This document shows, piece after piece, positions 1 through 8,723 of a DNA stretch of 64,000 nucleotides. The stretch comes from an uncultured Clostridia bacterium (GTDB lineage Bacteria > Bacillota > Clostridia > UMGS1810): contig CAKSPF010000006.1 in NCBI GenBank assembly GCA_934481345.1, positions 62,001 through 126,000 of the forward strand. The letters are read 5' to 3'. The notes under the pieces are model-generated. The model was not told the DNA's origin. It did no database searches and saw nothing but the letters and a program-made list of their open reading frames with translations. Each line of letters begins with the position of its first letter. Position 1 is the stretch's first letter. The position numbers were made by a program, and so were the translations under genes.

Positions 1-2400
1 AGTGTAATAGTAAGCCGTGCTCTTCCTGATGTGAGAGACGGTTTGAAGCCTGTTCACAGAAGAATATTATATTCTATGTATGAAGAGCATTTAACTTCGG
101 ACAAGCCGTTCTTTAAATCTGCTACCACAGTAGGTAATGTTATCGGTAGGTATCATCCCCACGGTGACGCATCGGTATATGACGCTATGGTAAGACTTGC
201 ACAGGATTTTTCCATGCGTTATCCTTTGATTGACGGGCACGGAAACTTCGGTTCGGTAGACGGAGATCCGCCGGCTGCTTACCGTTATACGGAAGCCAGA
301 ATGAGCAAATTGTCTAATGTTCTTTTGGAAAATATAGAAAAGAATACTGTAGATTTCATACCGAACTTTGATGAAAAAAGAAGAGAGCCGGTGGTACTTC
401 CTACCCGTATCCCGACGCTTTTAATAAACGGAAGCTCTGGTATTGCCGTAGGTATGGCAACAAATATACCTCCTCACAATTTAACGGAGGTATTAAACGG
501 AGTAATTGCACAGATAGATAATCCCGATATTACCGTAGAGGAATTAATGGAATACATAAAAGGTCCTGATTTTCCTACAAAGGCTTCAATTATGGGACTC
601 AGCGGTATAAGAGCGGCATATGCGACAGGACGGGGTAAGGTAATAGTAAGGGCAAAAACGCAGATAGAAGAGCATAAAGACGGAACAGCTTCCATTATTG
701 TTACCGAGCTGCCTTACCAGGTAAACAAAAAAATGCTTGTAGAATCCATAGCAGACCTGGTAAAAGACAAGAAAATAGAAGGTCTTTCGGATATTGACGA
801 CCATTCTTCGGACAGAGTAGGAATAAGGCTCGAGATTTTCTTAAAAAGAGATGCAAATCCGCAGATTGTATTGAATCAGCTTTTCAAATTTACAAGATTG
901 CAGGACAGTTTTTCCATAAATATGCTTGCAATAGATGACGGAAAGCCGAAAACAATGGGTCTTAAATATATTTTGGAGAGATTCATTGATTTTCAGGAGG
1001 AAATCGTTACCCGCCGCATAAAATATGATTTGGAAAAAGCCGAAGCAAGAATGCACATTCTGGAAGGTTTGCGTATTGCCATAGCAAATATCGATGAGGT
1101 AATAAATATCATAAGAAATTCTTATGATGACGCAAGAGAAAGACTTATGGAAAGATTCGGTCTTTCGCAGATTCAGGCACAGAGCGTTCTTGATATGAAG
1201 CTCGGTCAGCTCCAGAAACTGAGCGGCGAAAAAATAGAAGAAGAATACAATGCACTTTCTGTAAAAATAGAAGAATACAAACTTATTTTGTCTGACAAGA
1301 GCCGTCTTATGGGACAGATAAAAAATGAACTTATCGAAATAAGAGATAAGTACGGTGATGAAAGATTAACTGCTATAGAACCTGCGGTTGACTTTATCGA
1401 AGATGAAGATTTAATTGAGGTTGAAGACTGTGTAATCACGATGACTCATTTCGGATATATTAAAAGGCTTCCTTCCGCAACATACAAAAGTCAGCACCGC
1501 GGAGGCCGCGGAATATCCGGTTTAAGCACACGGGATGAAGATTTTGTTGAAAATATATTTACGGCTTCTTCACACGATTATCTGCTTTTCTTTACCAACA
1601 TGGGAAGAATGTATAAGATAAAGGCATACAGAATAGCGGAATCGGGAAGACAGGCTAAAGGAACTGCTATAGTTAATATTCTGCCGCTTGAAAACGGTGA
1701 AAAAATAACGGCAACCATACCTATAAAGGAATTTGAAGAAAACAAATACCTTACTATGATTACAAAACGCGGTTTTGTAAAAAAGACAAGTCTTGACGAG
1801 TATAATTCCAACAGAAAAGGAGGAATTATAGCAATAGGTCTCAGAGAAGATGACGAACTTATTGAGGTTGCGCTCACCGAAGAAGGACAAAATGTAATAC
1901 TCGGTACCAAAAACGGTATGTGCATTAAGTTTAAAGAAGATGATGTACGTCCTATGGGCAGAGGTGCAAGCGGAGTTATAGGCATAAAGCTCAGAGATGA
2001 TGACTATGTAATCGGAGGAAATGTATGCGGCGATGACTGTATGCTTCTTTCCGTTACAGAAAACGGCTACGGTAAGAAAACCGACATTAATGAGTTTAAA
2101 TGCCAGTTCAGAGGCGGCAGAGGAGTAACGGGATATAAAATAACCGAAAAAACAGGACTTATAGCAGGCTGTGAAATAGTAAACAGCGAAGATGATGTCA
2201 TGATGATTACCTCCGACGGTATTGTAATAAGAACGGACATCAATGAAATAAGTATGTTCGGCCGTGTAACACAAGGTGTAAGAGTAATGAAACTTTCTGA
2301 TGATATAAAAGTTGTTTCCATAGCAAAAGCTAAAAAAGAAGAGGAAGATGAGCAAAGTGAAACAACAGAAGGTGAAGAAACAAAAGAAACAAATGAATAA
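1..2400 (+). CDS. gyrA: DNA gyrase subunit A, 5' end outside the window
   Basis: GyrA cuts and reseals double-stranded DNA and, with GyrB, introduces negative supercoils. The frame is open from base 1 and starts inside the conserved [16 protein letters not shown] segment, so about 25-30 N-terminal residues lie outside the window; 799 codons are visible. The quinolone-determining region reads [10 protein letters not shown] at bases 154-183, with Ala where E. coli has Ser83 and the Asp87 position kept. The catalytic tyrosine is in RYTE (codon 286-288). A GyrA box, QHRGGRG, lies at 1492-1512, with related blades after it (QFRGGRG near 2104); this box argues for GyrA over ParC. The C-terminus is a Lys/Glu-rich acidic tail. 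A hairpin terminator follows directly. Identity is certain; the true start cannot be seen. Confidence 0.97.
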   Translation, partial: SVIVSRALPDVRDGLKPVHRRILYSMYEEHLTSDKPFFKSATTVGNVIGRYHPHGDASVYDAMVRLAQDFSMRYPLIDGHGNFGSVDGDPPAAYRYTEARMSKLSNVLLENIEKNTVDFIPNFDEKRREPVVLPTRIPTLLINGSSGIAVGMATNIPPHNLTEVLNGVIAQIDNPDITVEELMEYIKGPDFPTKASIMGLSGIRAAYATGRGKVIVRAKTQIEEHKDGTASIIVTELPYQVNKKMLVESIADLVKDKKIEGLSDIDDHSSDRVGIRLEIFLKRDANPQIVLNQLFKFTRLQDSFSINMLAIDDGKPKTMGLKYILERFIDFQEEIVTRRIKYDLEKAEARMHILEGLRIAIANIDEVINIIRNSYDDARERLMERFGLSQIQAQSVLDMKLGQLQKLSGEKIEEEYNALSVKIEEYKLILSDKSRLMGQIKNELIEIRDKYGDERLTAIEPAVDFIEDEDLIEVEDCVITMTHFGYIKRLPSATYKSQHRGGRGISGLSTRDEDFVENIFTASSHDYLLFFTNMGRMYKIKAYRIAESGRQAKGTAIVNILPLENGEKITATIPIKEFEENKYLTMITKRGFVKKTSLDEYNSNRKGGIIAIGLREDDELIEVALTEEGQNVILGTKNGMCIKFKEDDVRPMGRGASGVIGIKLRDDDYVIGGNVCGDDCMLLSVTENGYGKKTDINEFKCQFRGGRGVTGYKITEKTGLIAGCEIVNSEDDVMMITSDGIVIRTDINEISMFGRVTQGVRVMKLSDDIKVVSIAKAKKEEEDEQSETTEGEETKETNE

Positions 2401-2408
2401 ATAAGACA

Positions 2409-2452
2409 AAAATCCCATAGAAATCAAGTAAATCTGATTTCTATGGGATTTT
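2409..2452. terminator. Bidirectional terminator between gyrA and the convergent DUF4250 gene
   Basis: A perfect 18-bp inverted repeat (2409-2426 and 2435-2452, 8-base loop) ends in TTTT on the plus strand and is symmetric, with AAAA at its other edge. It sits between two convergent stop codons (2400 and 2468), so it can stop both transcripts. Confidence 0.9.
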
Positions 2453-2467
2453 AAAGTTGCTTAAATT

Positions 2468-2641
2468 TTATTCAAATTGATTTTTGGTTTTATTATAGGT
2501 ATAGCCTATAGAATTTAATTTATCTATTATATCTTCTTTGTCTGCTTCAAGGTCATCACAAAGCAAATCCAGATTTTCATAGAAATCTCTGAGCTTTGTA
2601 TTTATTACGCTAAGAAGTATAACGGGGTCTTTCGGCAGCAT
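2468..2641 (-). CDS. DUF4250 family small protein
   Basis: A 57-residue protein beginning MLPKDPVILLSVINTKLRDF and ending near IGYTYNKTKNQF. This pattern matches the DUF4250 family of short proteins of unknown function common in Firmicutes (recognised from memory, not searched). An in-frame ATG lies nine bases further upstream at 2650, but it abuts the AGAGGA ribosome binding site; the ATG at 2641 has nine-base spacing and gives the usual family N-terminus. There are no membrane segments and many acidic residues (DDLEADKEDI), so a cytoplasmic helical protein is likely. It lies 27 bases downstream of the amidohydrolase gene and is probably co-transcribed with it. No function can be assigned. 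Confidence 0.8.
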   Translation of the reverse strand: MLPKDPVILLSVINTKLRDFYENLDLLCDDLEADKEDIIDKLNSIGYTYNKTKNQFE

Positions 2642-2668
2642 ATTGATCATTCCTCTTTTGTAAAATTA

Positions 2669-3460
2669 TTATATATTAAGAAGCTTTAAGGCATTTTTAT
2701 AATAAATCTTGTCTTTATCATTCTGTGATAAATCCAGACTTTCTATAAGCCATTTTTCCCATGACGGTCTGTGCCAGGGCATATCCGAACCGAAAAGAAG
2801 TTTATCCGGAGTATGCTTTTCTATTATACTTTCGGCAAAGCTTTTTGGCATAACGCCGTATCCGAATGACAAATCAAACCAAAGCGGCAGACCGCACAAT
2901 TTTTTTATAACTTCATCTCCTGCGCCTACACCGCCCCAATGTGCGGCTATTACGGGAGAATCAAACCATTTGAGAGCATTGATAATATTATCCGGCATAC
3001 ACTTAAAAGGCATTTTAAATCCATAGTCATAGCCGGCATGAAACAAAGTTATAAGACCAAGTGATGATATTTTTTTATAAATGGGTTTCATTTTTTCATC
3101 ATCGGCGAAAAATCCCTGATAATCGGGATGAAATTTTATTCCTTTCAGTCCGAGTTCTTTTATTCTTTCAAGTTCTTCAATTACATTCGGTGCGTCCGGA
3201 TGAACGGAACCAAAAGAAAACAAATTATTTTCTTTATTTATCTGAGCGGCGAAGTTATTTACATTTGTTTGTTGCTTTGGATTAGTTGCAATCTGCAAAA
3301 CAACGGCAATGTCAACACCGTCTTTTTTCATTTCATTTTTAAGTGAATCAAGTGTTCCGTCAGTTTGCGGTTTAAGCCCGCCCGATACATATGCAAGCTT
3401 TTCTATTGCTCTTTCGGCTATTCTTTCGGGAAAGGCATGAGTGTGAAAATCTATAAGCAT
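2669..3460 (-). CDS. Amidohydrolase-family TIM-barrel metal-dependent hydrolase
   Basis: A 263-residue cytoplasmic protein of the amidohydrolase superfamily (amidohydrolase_2 type). Metal-site motifs are visible: DFHTHAF at residues 4-10 (the HxH on strand 1), IKFHPD in the middle, AAHWGG, and LLFGSDMPWHRP, whose Asp is the usual strand-8 metal ligand. These enzymes hydrolyse amide or ester bonds or decarboxylate aromatic acids; the substrate here is unknown. Start ATG at 3460 follows a GGGGGA site. The gene lies between eno and the DUF4250 gene on the same strand, but the 154 bases separating it from eno hold a large inverted repeat, so it may be its own unit. Family confident, substrate not. 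Confidence 0.85.
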   Translation of the reverse strand: MLIDFHTHAFPERIAERAIEKLAYVSGGLKPQTDGTLDSLKNEMKKDGVDIAVVLQIATNPKQQTNVNNFAAQINKENNLFSFGSVHPDAPNVIEELERIKELGLKGIKFHPDYQGFFADDEKMKPIYKKISSLGLITLFHAGYDYGFKMPFKCMPDNIINALKWFDSPVIAAHWGGVGAGDEVIKKLCGLPLWFDLSFGYGVMPKSFAESIIEKHTPDKLLFGSDMPWHRPSWEKWLIESLDLSQNDKDKIYYKNALKLLNI

Positions 3461-3481
3461 GTTTATTCCCCCGGTACTTAG

Positions 3482-3549
3482 TTTTTGTGTTAAGACAGAG
3501 CGGATTTAAATACGCATTAATCTCCTCTGTCTAAATCTTAACACAAAAA
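3482..3549. repeat. Long imperfect inverted repeat upstream of the amidohydrolase gene
   Basis: A 19-base arm at 3482-3500 (TTTTTGTGTTAAGACAGAG) is matched by its complement at 3525-3549, interrupted by a six-base insertion (3532-3537). The AT-rich central 24 bases are unpaired. It lies between the eno stop (3615) and the amidohydrolase start (3460). Neither strand shows a U-run after the stem, so it does not look like an ordinary terminator. It may be an operator, an RNA hairpin or a relic of a small repeat element. Confidence 0.7.
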
Positions 3550-3614
3550 TTATTGAATTACAATTTTATAAATTCATTTTTATATAAAACGCAGAATTAC
3601 AGTGGCAAAAAAAA

Positions 3615-4919
3615 TCATATACTGTCTAATTTTAAATTAAAAAATGCCTTTATACCGGGATAATTTGCAATATCGGAAAGCTCTTCCCCTATGCGTATAA
3701 GCTGATTGTATTTTGCGGTTCTGTCACTTCTTGAAGGTGCTCCCGTTTTAATCTGACCTGAATTTACCGCGACGGCAATATCTGCGATTGTAGCGTCTTC
3801 GGTTTCGCCGCTTCTGTGAGATATTATTGCTGCATAGCCTGCTCTGTTTGCTGTCTGGATTGCCTCCATGGTTTCTGTAAGGGTACCTATTTGATTAACT
3901 TTTATCAAAATGGCATTGCCGGCATGTCTTGATATTCCTGTTTTCAGTCTTTCGGCATTTGTTACGAATAAATCATCGCCTACAAGCTGTACTTTATATC
4001 CAAGTTCTTTTGTAAGCTTTTCCCATGCGGACCAGTCATCTTCCCCTACTCCGTCTTCAATTGAAATTACCGGGTATTTGTCGCAAATATTTTTCCAATA
4101 ATTAATAAGTTCATCCGAAGACATTTTTATACCCGATTTCGGCATAATATATTCTCCGCTGCCGTCTGTCCATTCTGAAGCTGCCGCATCTATTGCTATT
4201 TTGAAGTCAAACTCCGTATTGTATCCGGATTCTTTTATTGCCCGGCATATTATTTCAAGGGCGTCTTCGTCTTTTTCAAGTGACGGAGCAAAACCGCCTT
4301 CGTCACCGACGCCTGTGGAAAGTCCGCGTTCCTTTAAAAGCTTTTTCAGGCTGTGAAAAACTTCTGTACATCTCGTTATTGCTTCTTTAAAATTCGGCGC
4401 GCCTACAGGCATAATCATAAATTCCTGAATATCAATATTGTTTCCTGCATGAGCTCCGCCGTTTAATATGTTCATCATAGGAACAGGAAGTGTGTGTGAA
4501 TAAACACCGCCTATATACTGATACAAACCGACTCCGAGAGCTTTTGCGGCTGCTTTGGCACATGCAAGCGAAACTCCCAGAATTGCATTTGCACCGAGTT
4601 TGGATTTATTTTCTGTGCCGTCCAGTTTATTTAATACGGAATCTATCAAAATCTGATCCAGAACATTCATTCCGACAATTTTTTCTGAAATTATATTATT
4701 AACGTTGTCCACTGCTTTGCTTACGCTCATGCCGCCGAACCGTTCTCCGCCGTCACGCAGTTCAATTGCCTCATGGACACCGGTAGACGCGCCTGACGGA
4801 ACAGCCGCTCTGCCGATATATCCGCCCTCTGTGATTACCTCTGCTTCAACCGTAGGATTGCCTCGGGAATCAAGAATTTCTCTTGCAAAAACATCTACAA
4901 TTTCAATAAACTGTTTCAT
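3615..4919 (-). CDS. eno: Enolase (phosphopyruvate hydratase)
   Basis: Enolase interconverts 2-phosphoglycerate and phosphoenolpyruvate in glycolysis and is cytoplasmic. Family motifs occur in order: [13 protein letters not shown] near the N-terminus, [71 protein letters not shown] and [17 protein letters not shown], covering the Mg ligands and the catalytic Glu/Lys pair. The chosen ATG at 4919 gives 434 residues, normal for bacterial enolase, and sits seven bases after GGAGGT; a start at 4934 would put that Shine-Dalgarno inside the gene. A terminator-like hairpin (4941-4974) ends only about 20 bases before the start, so the gene either has a promoter hidden in that area or depends on read-through from dtd. 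Confidence 0.97.
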   Translation of the reverse strand: MKQFIEIVDVFAREILDSRGNPTVEAEVITEGGYIGRAAVPSGASTGVHEAIELRDGGERFGGMSVSKAVDNVNNIISEKIVGMNVLDQILIDSVLNKLDGTENKSKLGANAILGVSLACAKAAAKALGVGLYQYIGGVYSHTLPVPMMNILNGGAHAGNNIDIQEFMIMPVGAPNFKEAITRCTEVFHSLKKLLKERGLSTGVGDEGGFAPSLEKDEDALEIICRAIKESGYNTEFDFKIAIDAAASEWTDGSGEYIMPKSGIKMSSDELINYWKNICDKYPVISIEDGVGEDDWSAWEKLTKELGYKVQLVGDDLFVTNAERLKTGISRHAGNAILIKVNQIGTLTETMEAIQTANRAGYAAIISHRSGETEDATIADIAVAVNSGQIKTGAPSRSDRTAKYNQLIRIGEELSDIANYPGIKAFFNLKLDSI

Positions 4920-4940
4920 ATGATATACCTCCAAAAAGCA

Positions 4941-4974
4941 AAAATATACACTGCATAAAACATGCAGTGTATAT
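4941..4974 (-). terminator. Hairpin with U-run between dtd and eno
   Basis: Thirteen-bp perfect stem (4944-4956 and 4962-4974), five-base loop, followed on the minus strand by TTTT. It is placed to end the prmA-rsmE-dtd transcript, but it lies just ahead of the eno ribosome binding site (about 4927-4933), so it would also sit in any eno leader coming from upstream. Confidence 0.8.
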
Positions 4975-5000
4975 ATTTTATCCCCTAAGAGGATATATAT

Positions 5001-5459
5001 TCATTTTTTAATTATTTCTTCCGAATCCAGGATTATTGTTACGGGCCCGTCATTGAGCAGTTCAACTTTCATATCTGCTCCGAAAGAGCCGGTTTTAACT
5101 TCTTTTCCGGAAATATTATTTAATATATTTACAAATGAAGTATAGTATTCTCTCGCCTTATCCGGATTAAGAGCTTCTGCAAATGAAGGGCGCCTTCCCT
5201 TTCTGCAGTCTGCATAAAGAGTAAACTGGCTTACAACAAGCAGTTCACCGTCAACATCTGAAAGCGACAAATTCATTTTTTCGTTTTGATCTTCAAAAAT
5301 TCTCAGACCAAACATCTTTTCTGCCATCGGAGCTAAATATTCTTCTTTGTCGCCGTCACAGAATCCTACAAATGCCAAAATTCCTTTTTCAATTTTGCTT
5401 TTGCATTTTCCGTCAATTGTAACGGAAGCTTTTTTCACACGCTGAATTAAAATTCTCAT
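5001..5459 (-). CDS. dtd: D-aminoacyl-tRNA deacylase
   Basis: Dtd hydrolyses D-aminoacyl-tRNAs (and glycyl-tRNA-Ala), keeping D-amino acids out of protein synthesis. The 152 residues are full length for the family. The N-terminus MRILIQRVKKASVTIDG, the SQFTLYAD motif in the middle and the NDGPVTI motif near the C-terminus, which carries the chiral-proofreading Gly-Pro pair, are all present. Start ATG at 5459. It lies 12 bases after the small membrane-protein gene, in a run prmA-rsmE-membrane protein-dtd on one strand that ends at the hairpin at 4941-4974. Confidence 0.95.
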   Translation of the reverse strand: MRILIQRVKKASVTIDGKCKSKIEKGILAFVGFCDGDKEEYLAPMAEKMFGLRIFEDQNEKMNLSLSDVDGELLVVSQFTLYADCRKGRRPSFAEALNPDKAREYYTSFVNILNNISGKEVKTGSFGADMKVELLNDGPVTIILDSEEIIKK

Positions 5460-5471
5460 TTTTTCACCAAA

Positions 5472-5918
5472 TCAGTTTTTCTTTGGGTTTGCATATACAG
5501 CATGAAAAATGACGCTTACAACAAAGAATACACCGTTAACTATTGTAAGTGCCAGCAATGAATCATGCGCCCAGTTTGTTAAATGGTGTTTATTCATAAA
5601 TACCATTGAAAACGGAACATTGAACATAAACGCAAACACAAATCCCGTAATTATGAGGTATATAATGTATTCCAAAAAATATTTTTTGTGTTTTTTGATT
5701 GAATTATATGCCAAAGCTGCCGCAGTAATCCACGAAATCATTCCTCCGAAGCTTGCTGCGCCGGTAGCAAGTGAAATAAGGGCAGGATTTCTCATTCCCA
5801 TATATATAAGCATCAAAATCACAAAAACAACCATTGCAACAACGGTAGTTACAAGCATTAAATTAGAATGAAGCTCGCAGGATAAATTCTTTGCGTTTTT
5901 ATTTTCTTTATTTTTCAT
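5472..5918 (-). CDS. Small polytopic membrane protein, unknown function
   Basis: A 148-residue protein with a short charged N-terminus (MKNKENKNAKNLSCELH) and about four hydrophobic segments separated by short loops, including KKHKKY as a positive cytoplasmic loop. No enzymatic motif is visible and the family is not recognised. The frame opens at 5948 inside the end of rsmE, but AAGGAG (about 5929-5935) lies ten bases before the ATG at 5918, which is the better start. It sits between rsmE and dtd and is presumably co-transcribed with them; nothing in it suggests a role in translation. Confidence 0.75.
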   Translation of the reverse strand: MKNKENKNAKNLSCELHSNLMLVTTVVAMVVFVILMLIYMGMRNPALISLATGAASFGGMISWITAAALAYNSIKKHKKYFLEYIIYLIITGFVFAFMFNVPFSMVFMNKHHLTNWAHDSLLALTIVNGVFFVVSVIFHAVYANPKKN

Positions 5919-5932
5919 AGAAACGTATCTCC

Positions 5933-6676
5933 TTACATCCGCTTCCAATCGCCGAGTTCATACATTACTGCAGAAATCACTGCGACAGGAGCTGTTTCAC
6001 ATCTTAAAATTCGCGGTCCGAGTGTTACTATGTTAATATTTGCTTCTTTTGCGGATTTTATTTCATCATCTTCAAATCCGCCCTCGGGACCGATTATAAT
6101 ATTAATATCTGTCATATTTCCGTTATTTTTCAATACGGATTTAATATCTGTATGTTCTTCATTTTCATATGCCAGAATATTCAGAGCATCTGAATTTTTA
6201 ATTTCGTTAATCATATCGTCAAAGCTTATCGGGCTTGATACTTTAGGAATTATTCCTCTTTTGCTCTGTTTAGCCGCCTCTGCTGCAATTTTTCTTTGTC
6301 TTTCCGTTTTTAATGCGGCATTTTTAAGCTTTACCACGGTTCTCTGCATTACGACAGGAACAATTCTTTTGGCGCCGAGCTCTACACTTTTCTGAATAAT
6401 AAAATCAAGCTTATCGCCTTTCGGTATTCCCTGATAAAGCGTTATATTTAAATTGCTTTCGGAACTATTCGGCATCTTTTTGATAATGTCTGCGGTTACG
6501 GCAGTTTTAGAAACAGAAGATACGGTACACAAATAATCCGTTCCGCACATGTCGCAGATTTCTATACAATCGCCGCATTTCAAACGCAGAACCCTTGAAA
6601 TATGCTGCACGTCATCTCCTGTAACGGTTATAACATTATCGTCAATGCAGGACGCATCCGCAAAAAATCTGTGCAT
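5933..6676 (-). CDS. rsmE: 16S rRNA m3U1498 methyltransferase
   Basis: RsmE is a SPOUT-class methyltransferase that makes m3U at position 1498 of 16S rRNA using S-adenosylmethionine. The 247-residue protein starts MHRFFAD, has the N-terminal PUA-like segment (VQHISRVLRLKCGD) and the C-terminal SPOUT trefoil-knot signatures IIIGPEGGFEDDEI and LGPRILRCETA, typical of the family. It follows prmA by 76 bases, a pairing common in Firmicutes. The next gene begins just past its stop. Confidence 0.95.
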   Translation of the reverse strand: MHRFFADASCIDDNVITVTGDDVQHISRVLRLKCGDCIEICDMCGTDYLCTVSSVSKTAVTADIIKKMPNSSESNLNITLYQGIPKGDKLDFIIQKSVELGAKRIVPVVMQRTVVKLKNAALKTERQRKIAAEAAKQSKRGIIPKVSSPISFDDMINEIKNSDALNILAYENEEHTDIKSVLKNNGNMTDINIIIGPEGGFEDDEIKSAKEANINIVTLGPRILRCETAPVAVISAVMYELGDWKRM

Positions 6677-6752
6677 TGCTGAAAATCCTTTCTGACAATT
6701 TTTGTCACTTTATCAATTATATCATATATTATACCCATTATGCAAGCAATTT

Positions 6753-7721
6753 TTAAAATTTGCATGTAACGGCAGCCCAACCGTCTTCCTCCGAAACGGT
6801 GCAGGGTGTAATATTCTCTTTTTGCATTGCATTTTTCACGTCTTCAAGCCTTTCTTTTATTATGCCGGAGCATATGAAAGTACCGTTTTTATTTATAAGT
6901 TTTTTGACTGTCGGCAGCAGAGAAATTATAACGTCTGCAACAATATTTGCCACTATAACGTCGTATTTTGTATCGGATATTTTTTCAAAAAGAATGCGGT
7001 CTGTCACAATATCTCCGGCATAAACCGAATATTTGCTTTTATCAGTTTTGTTGCGGTCCGCATTCTCATATGCGGTATGGATGCAGTTTTCGTCAATATC
7101 AACGGCAACGGCTTTTTTTGCGCCGAGCATAAGGGCGATAACCGACAGTATTCCGCTGCCGCACCCTGCATCGAGCAAAACAGTATCTTTATTTACTGCC
7201 TTTTCAAGTTCGCATATACACAGTTTTGTACTGGCATGTGTTCCCGTACCGAAAGTCATGCCGGGGTTTACCGTAAAAACTATTCTGTCGGTTGATTTGT
7301 CGTAAGGGCACCATTCCGGCTGAATAAGAATTTTTTTTCCCACTTCTATAGGTTTAAAATATTTTTTCCAGTTATTTGCCCAGTCTTCCTCATTCAGACC
7401 GTTGATTTCAAGCTCCAGTCTGCCGAGAAGATTTTCCGAGTCGGATTTTTTAAGCTCTGATAAAAGAGTTTTGATTTTTGAAATTTGGTCGTTTGCACTG
7501 CTGTCATTTTCTATATAAAATATTACTTTTGTTTCTCCTTTTTTTTGTTCCATAAGGTCATCATCGACATAATCCCAGTATTTTGAGTTGTTTTCCAAGA
7601 ATTCGCTGAATTCTTCAAAATCCTCTATCTCCACACTCTTATACCCTGTATCATAGAGCCTTGAACACAAAATATCTATTCCCGTATTGCAGGTATATAT
7701 TGTTATTTTAAGCCATTCCAT
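6753..7721 (-). CDS. prmA: Ribosomal protein L11 methyltransferase
   Basis: PrmA methylates lysines and the N-terminus of ribosomal protein L11. The N-terminal third is the L11-recognition domain (MEWLKITIYTCNTGIDILC, then a ferredoxin-like fold). The SAM-binding half holds NPGMTFGTGTHAST, LLDAGCGSGILS and NIVADVII. An upstream in-frame extension to 7793 exists, but GGAG lies about eight bases ahead of the ATG at 7721 and homologues begin at this Met, giving 322 residues. It is divergent from rsmA and heads a run of rRNA and protein modification genes. Confidence 0.93.
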   Translation of the reverse strand: MEWLKITIYTCNTGIDILCSRLYDTGYKSVEIEDFEEFSEFLENNSKYWDYVDDDLMEQKKGETKVIFYIENDSSANDQISKIKTLLSELKKSDSENLLGRLELEINGLNEEDWANNWKKYFKPIEVGKKILIQPEWCPYDKSTDRIVFTVNPGMTFGTGTHASTKLCICELEKAVNKDTVLLDAGCGSGILSVIALMLGAKKAVAVDIDENCIHTAYENADRNKTDKSKYSVYAGDIVTDRILFEKISDTKYDVIVANIVADVIISLLPTVKKLINKNGTFICSGIIKERLEDVKNAMQKENITPCTVSEEDGWAAVTCKF

Positions 7722-7765
7722 AAAAAAATCTCCGTTCTGTTTATGTAATTTTATTATATTTTTAA

Positions 7766-7794
7766 TTATACGATATTTAAGCGGAAAATACAAG
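7766..7794 (-). promoter_or_regulatory. Candidate sigma-A promoter for prmA
   Basis: On the minus strand TTGTAT (7789-7794), a 17-base spacer and a perfect TATAAT (7766-7771), about 45 bases upstream of the prmA start. The -10 is consensus, the -35 weak. Confidence 0.6.
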
Positions 7795-7855
7795 TGATTT
7801 TAGTGTTTACTTTTTACTTATTTTGTTATACAATATATATGTCAGGAGTGATGCA

Positions 7856-8710
7856 ATGAAAAATTTAACATCGCCGGCTGTTATAAGGGAGATTTTATCA
7901 AAAAATTCGTTCAACTTTTCAAAATCTCTCGGTCAGAATTTTTTGATTGATGAAGAAGTTCTGGAAAAAATGATAGTTAATTCAGAAATAGATGCCTCCT
8001 CAAATGTGCTTGAAATCGGTCCCGGTTTCGGAACGCTGACGCAGAAGCTTTGCATGCATGCAAAAAATGTGGTATCTGTTGAGATTGACAGCACGGTTAT
8101 TCCTATATTAAAGGAAAATGTCAGCGAATTTGATAACATAAAAATAATAAATAAAGACATAATGAAAACAGATATTTCAAAATTAATAAATGATGAATTC
8201 GGCAATGAAAAGGTAAAAGTGGCGGCAAATCTGCCGTATTATATCACAACACCTATAATAATGGCTTTGATTGAACCGGGATTGCCTGTAACCGACCTGA
8301 CGGTGATGATACAAAAAGAGGTCGCCGAAAGAATAGGGGCAAAGCCGGGAAACAAAAGCTACGGTGCGCTTACCGTTGCGGTGAATTTCTATGCGGAACC
8401 GGAGATAATATGCACTGTTGCTCCGTCAGCTTTTATGCCGCAGCCAAAGGTATCCTCTGCTGTAATAAGGCTTAAAATGCGTGATAAACCCGCAGTCGAG
8501 GTGAAATCAACGGAAAAATTCTTTAACGTTGTGCGAGCGTCATTCGGACAGAGAAGAAAGACCCTGCTCAATGCACTTGCAAACAGTAGTTTGCTTAATA
8601 TTACAAAAGAAGAAACAAAAAGAATTTTGAGCCGGGCGGGTATAGATGAAAAAAGACGCGGTGAAACACTCAGCATGAGAGAATTTGCCGATATTGCCGA
8701 TTTGATTTGA
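7856..8710 (+). CDS. rsmA: 16S rRNA dimethyladenosine transferase (KsgA)
   Basis: RsmA dimethylates A1518 and A1519 in the 3' hairpin of 16S rRNA late in 30S assembly. The 284 residues show FSKSLGQNFLIDEEVL, the SAM loop VLEIGPGFGTLTQKL, VSVEID and the catalytic NLPYYITTPI motif. The start ATG at 7856 has AGGAG seven bases upstream; an in-frame TTG at 7823 is ignored. A possible promoter (TTTACT about 7806, TATACA about 7827) is weak. The patatin-like gene follows after 13 bases, so the three plus-strand genes here probably form an operon. Confidence 0.96.
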   Translation: MKNLTSPAVIREILSKNSFNFSKSLGQNFLIDEEVLEKMIVNSEIDASSNVLEIGPGFGTLTQKLCMHAKNVVSVEIDSTVIPILKENVSEFDNIKIINKDIMKTDISKLINDEFGNEKVKVAANLPYYITTPIIMALIEPGLPVTDLTVMIQKEVAERIGAKPGNKSYGALTVAVNFYAEPEIICTVAPSAFMPQPKVSSAVIRLKMRDKPAVEVKSTEKFFNVVRASFGQRRKTLLNALANSSLLNITKEETKRILSRAGIDEKRRGETLSMREFADIADLI

Positions 8711-8723
8711 AAGAAGGTAAAAA

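Noticed and set aside
1570..2427. 285-codon frame on the minus strand
   Set aside because: It lies entirely antisense to the conserved C-terminal part of gyrA and is rich in Phe/Tyr/Cys runs, a typical shadow frame with no ribosome binding site of note.
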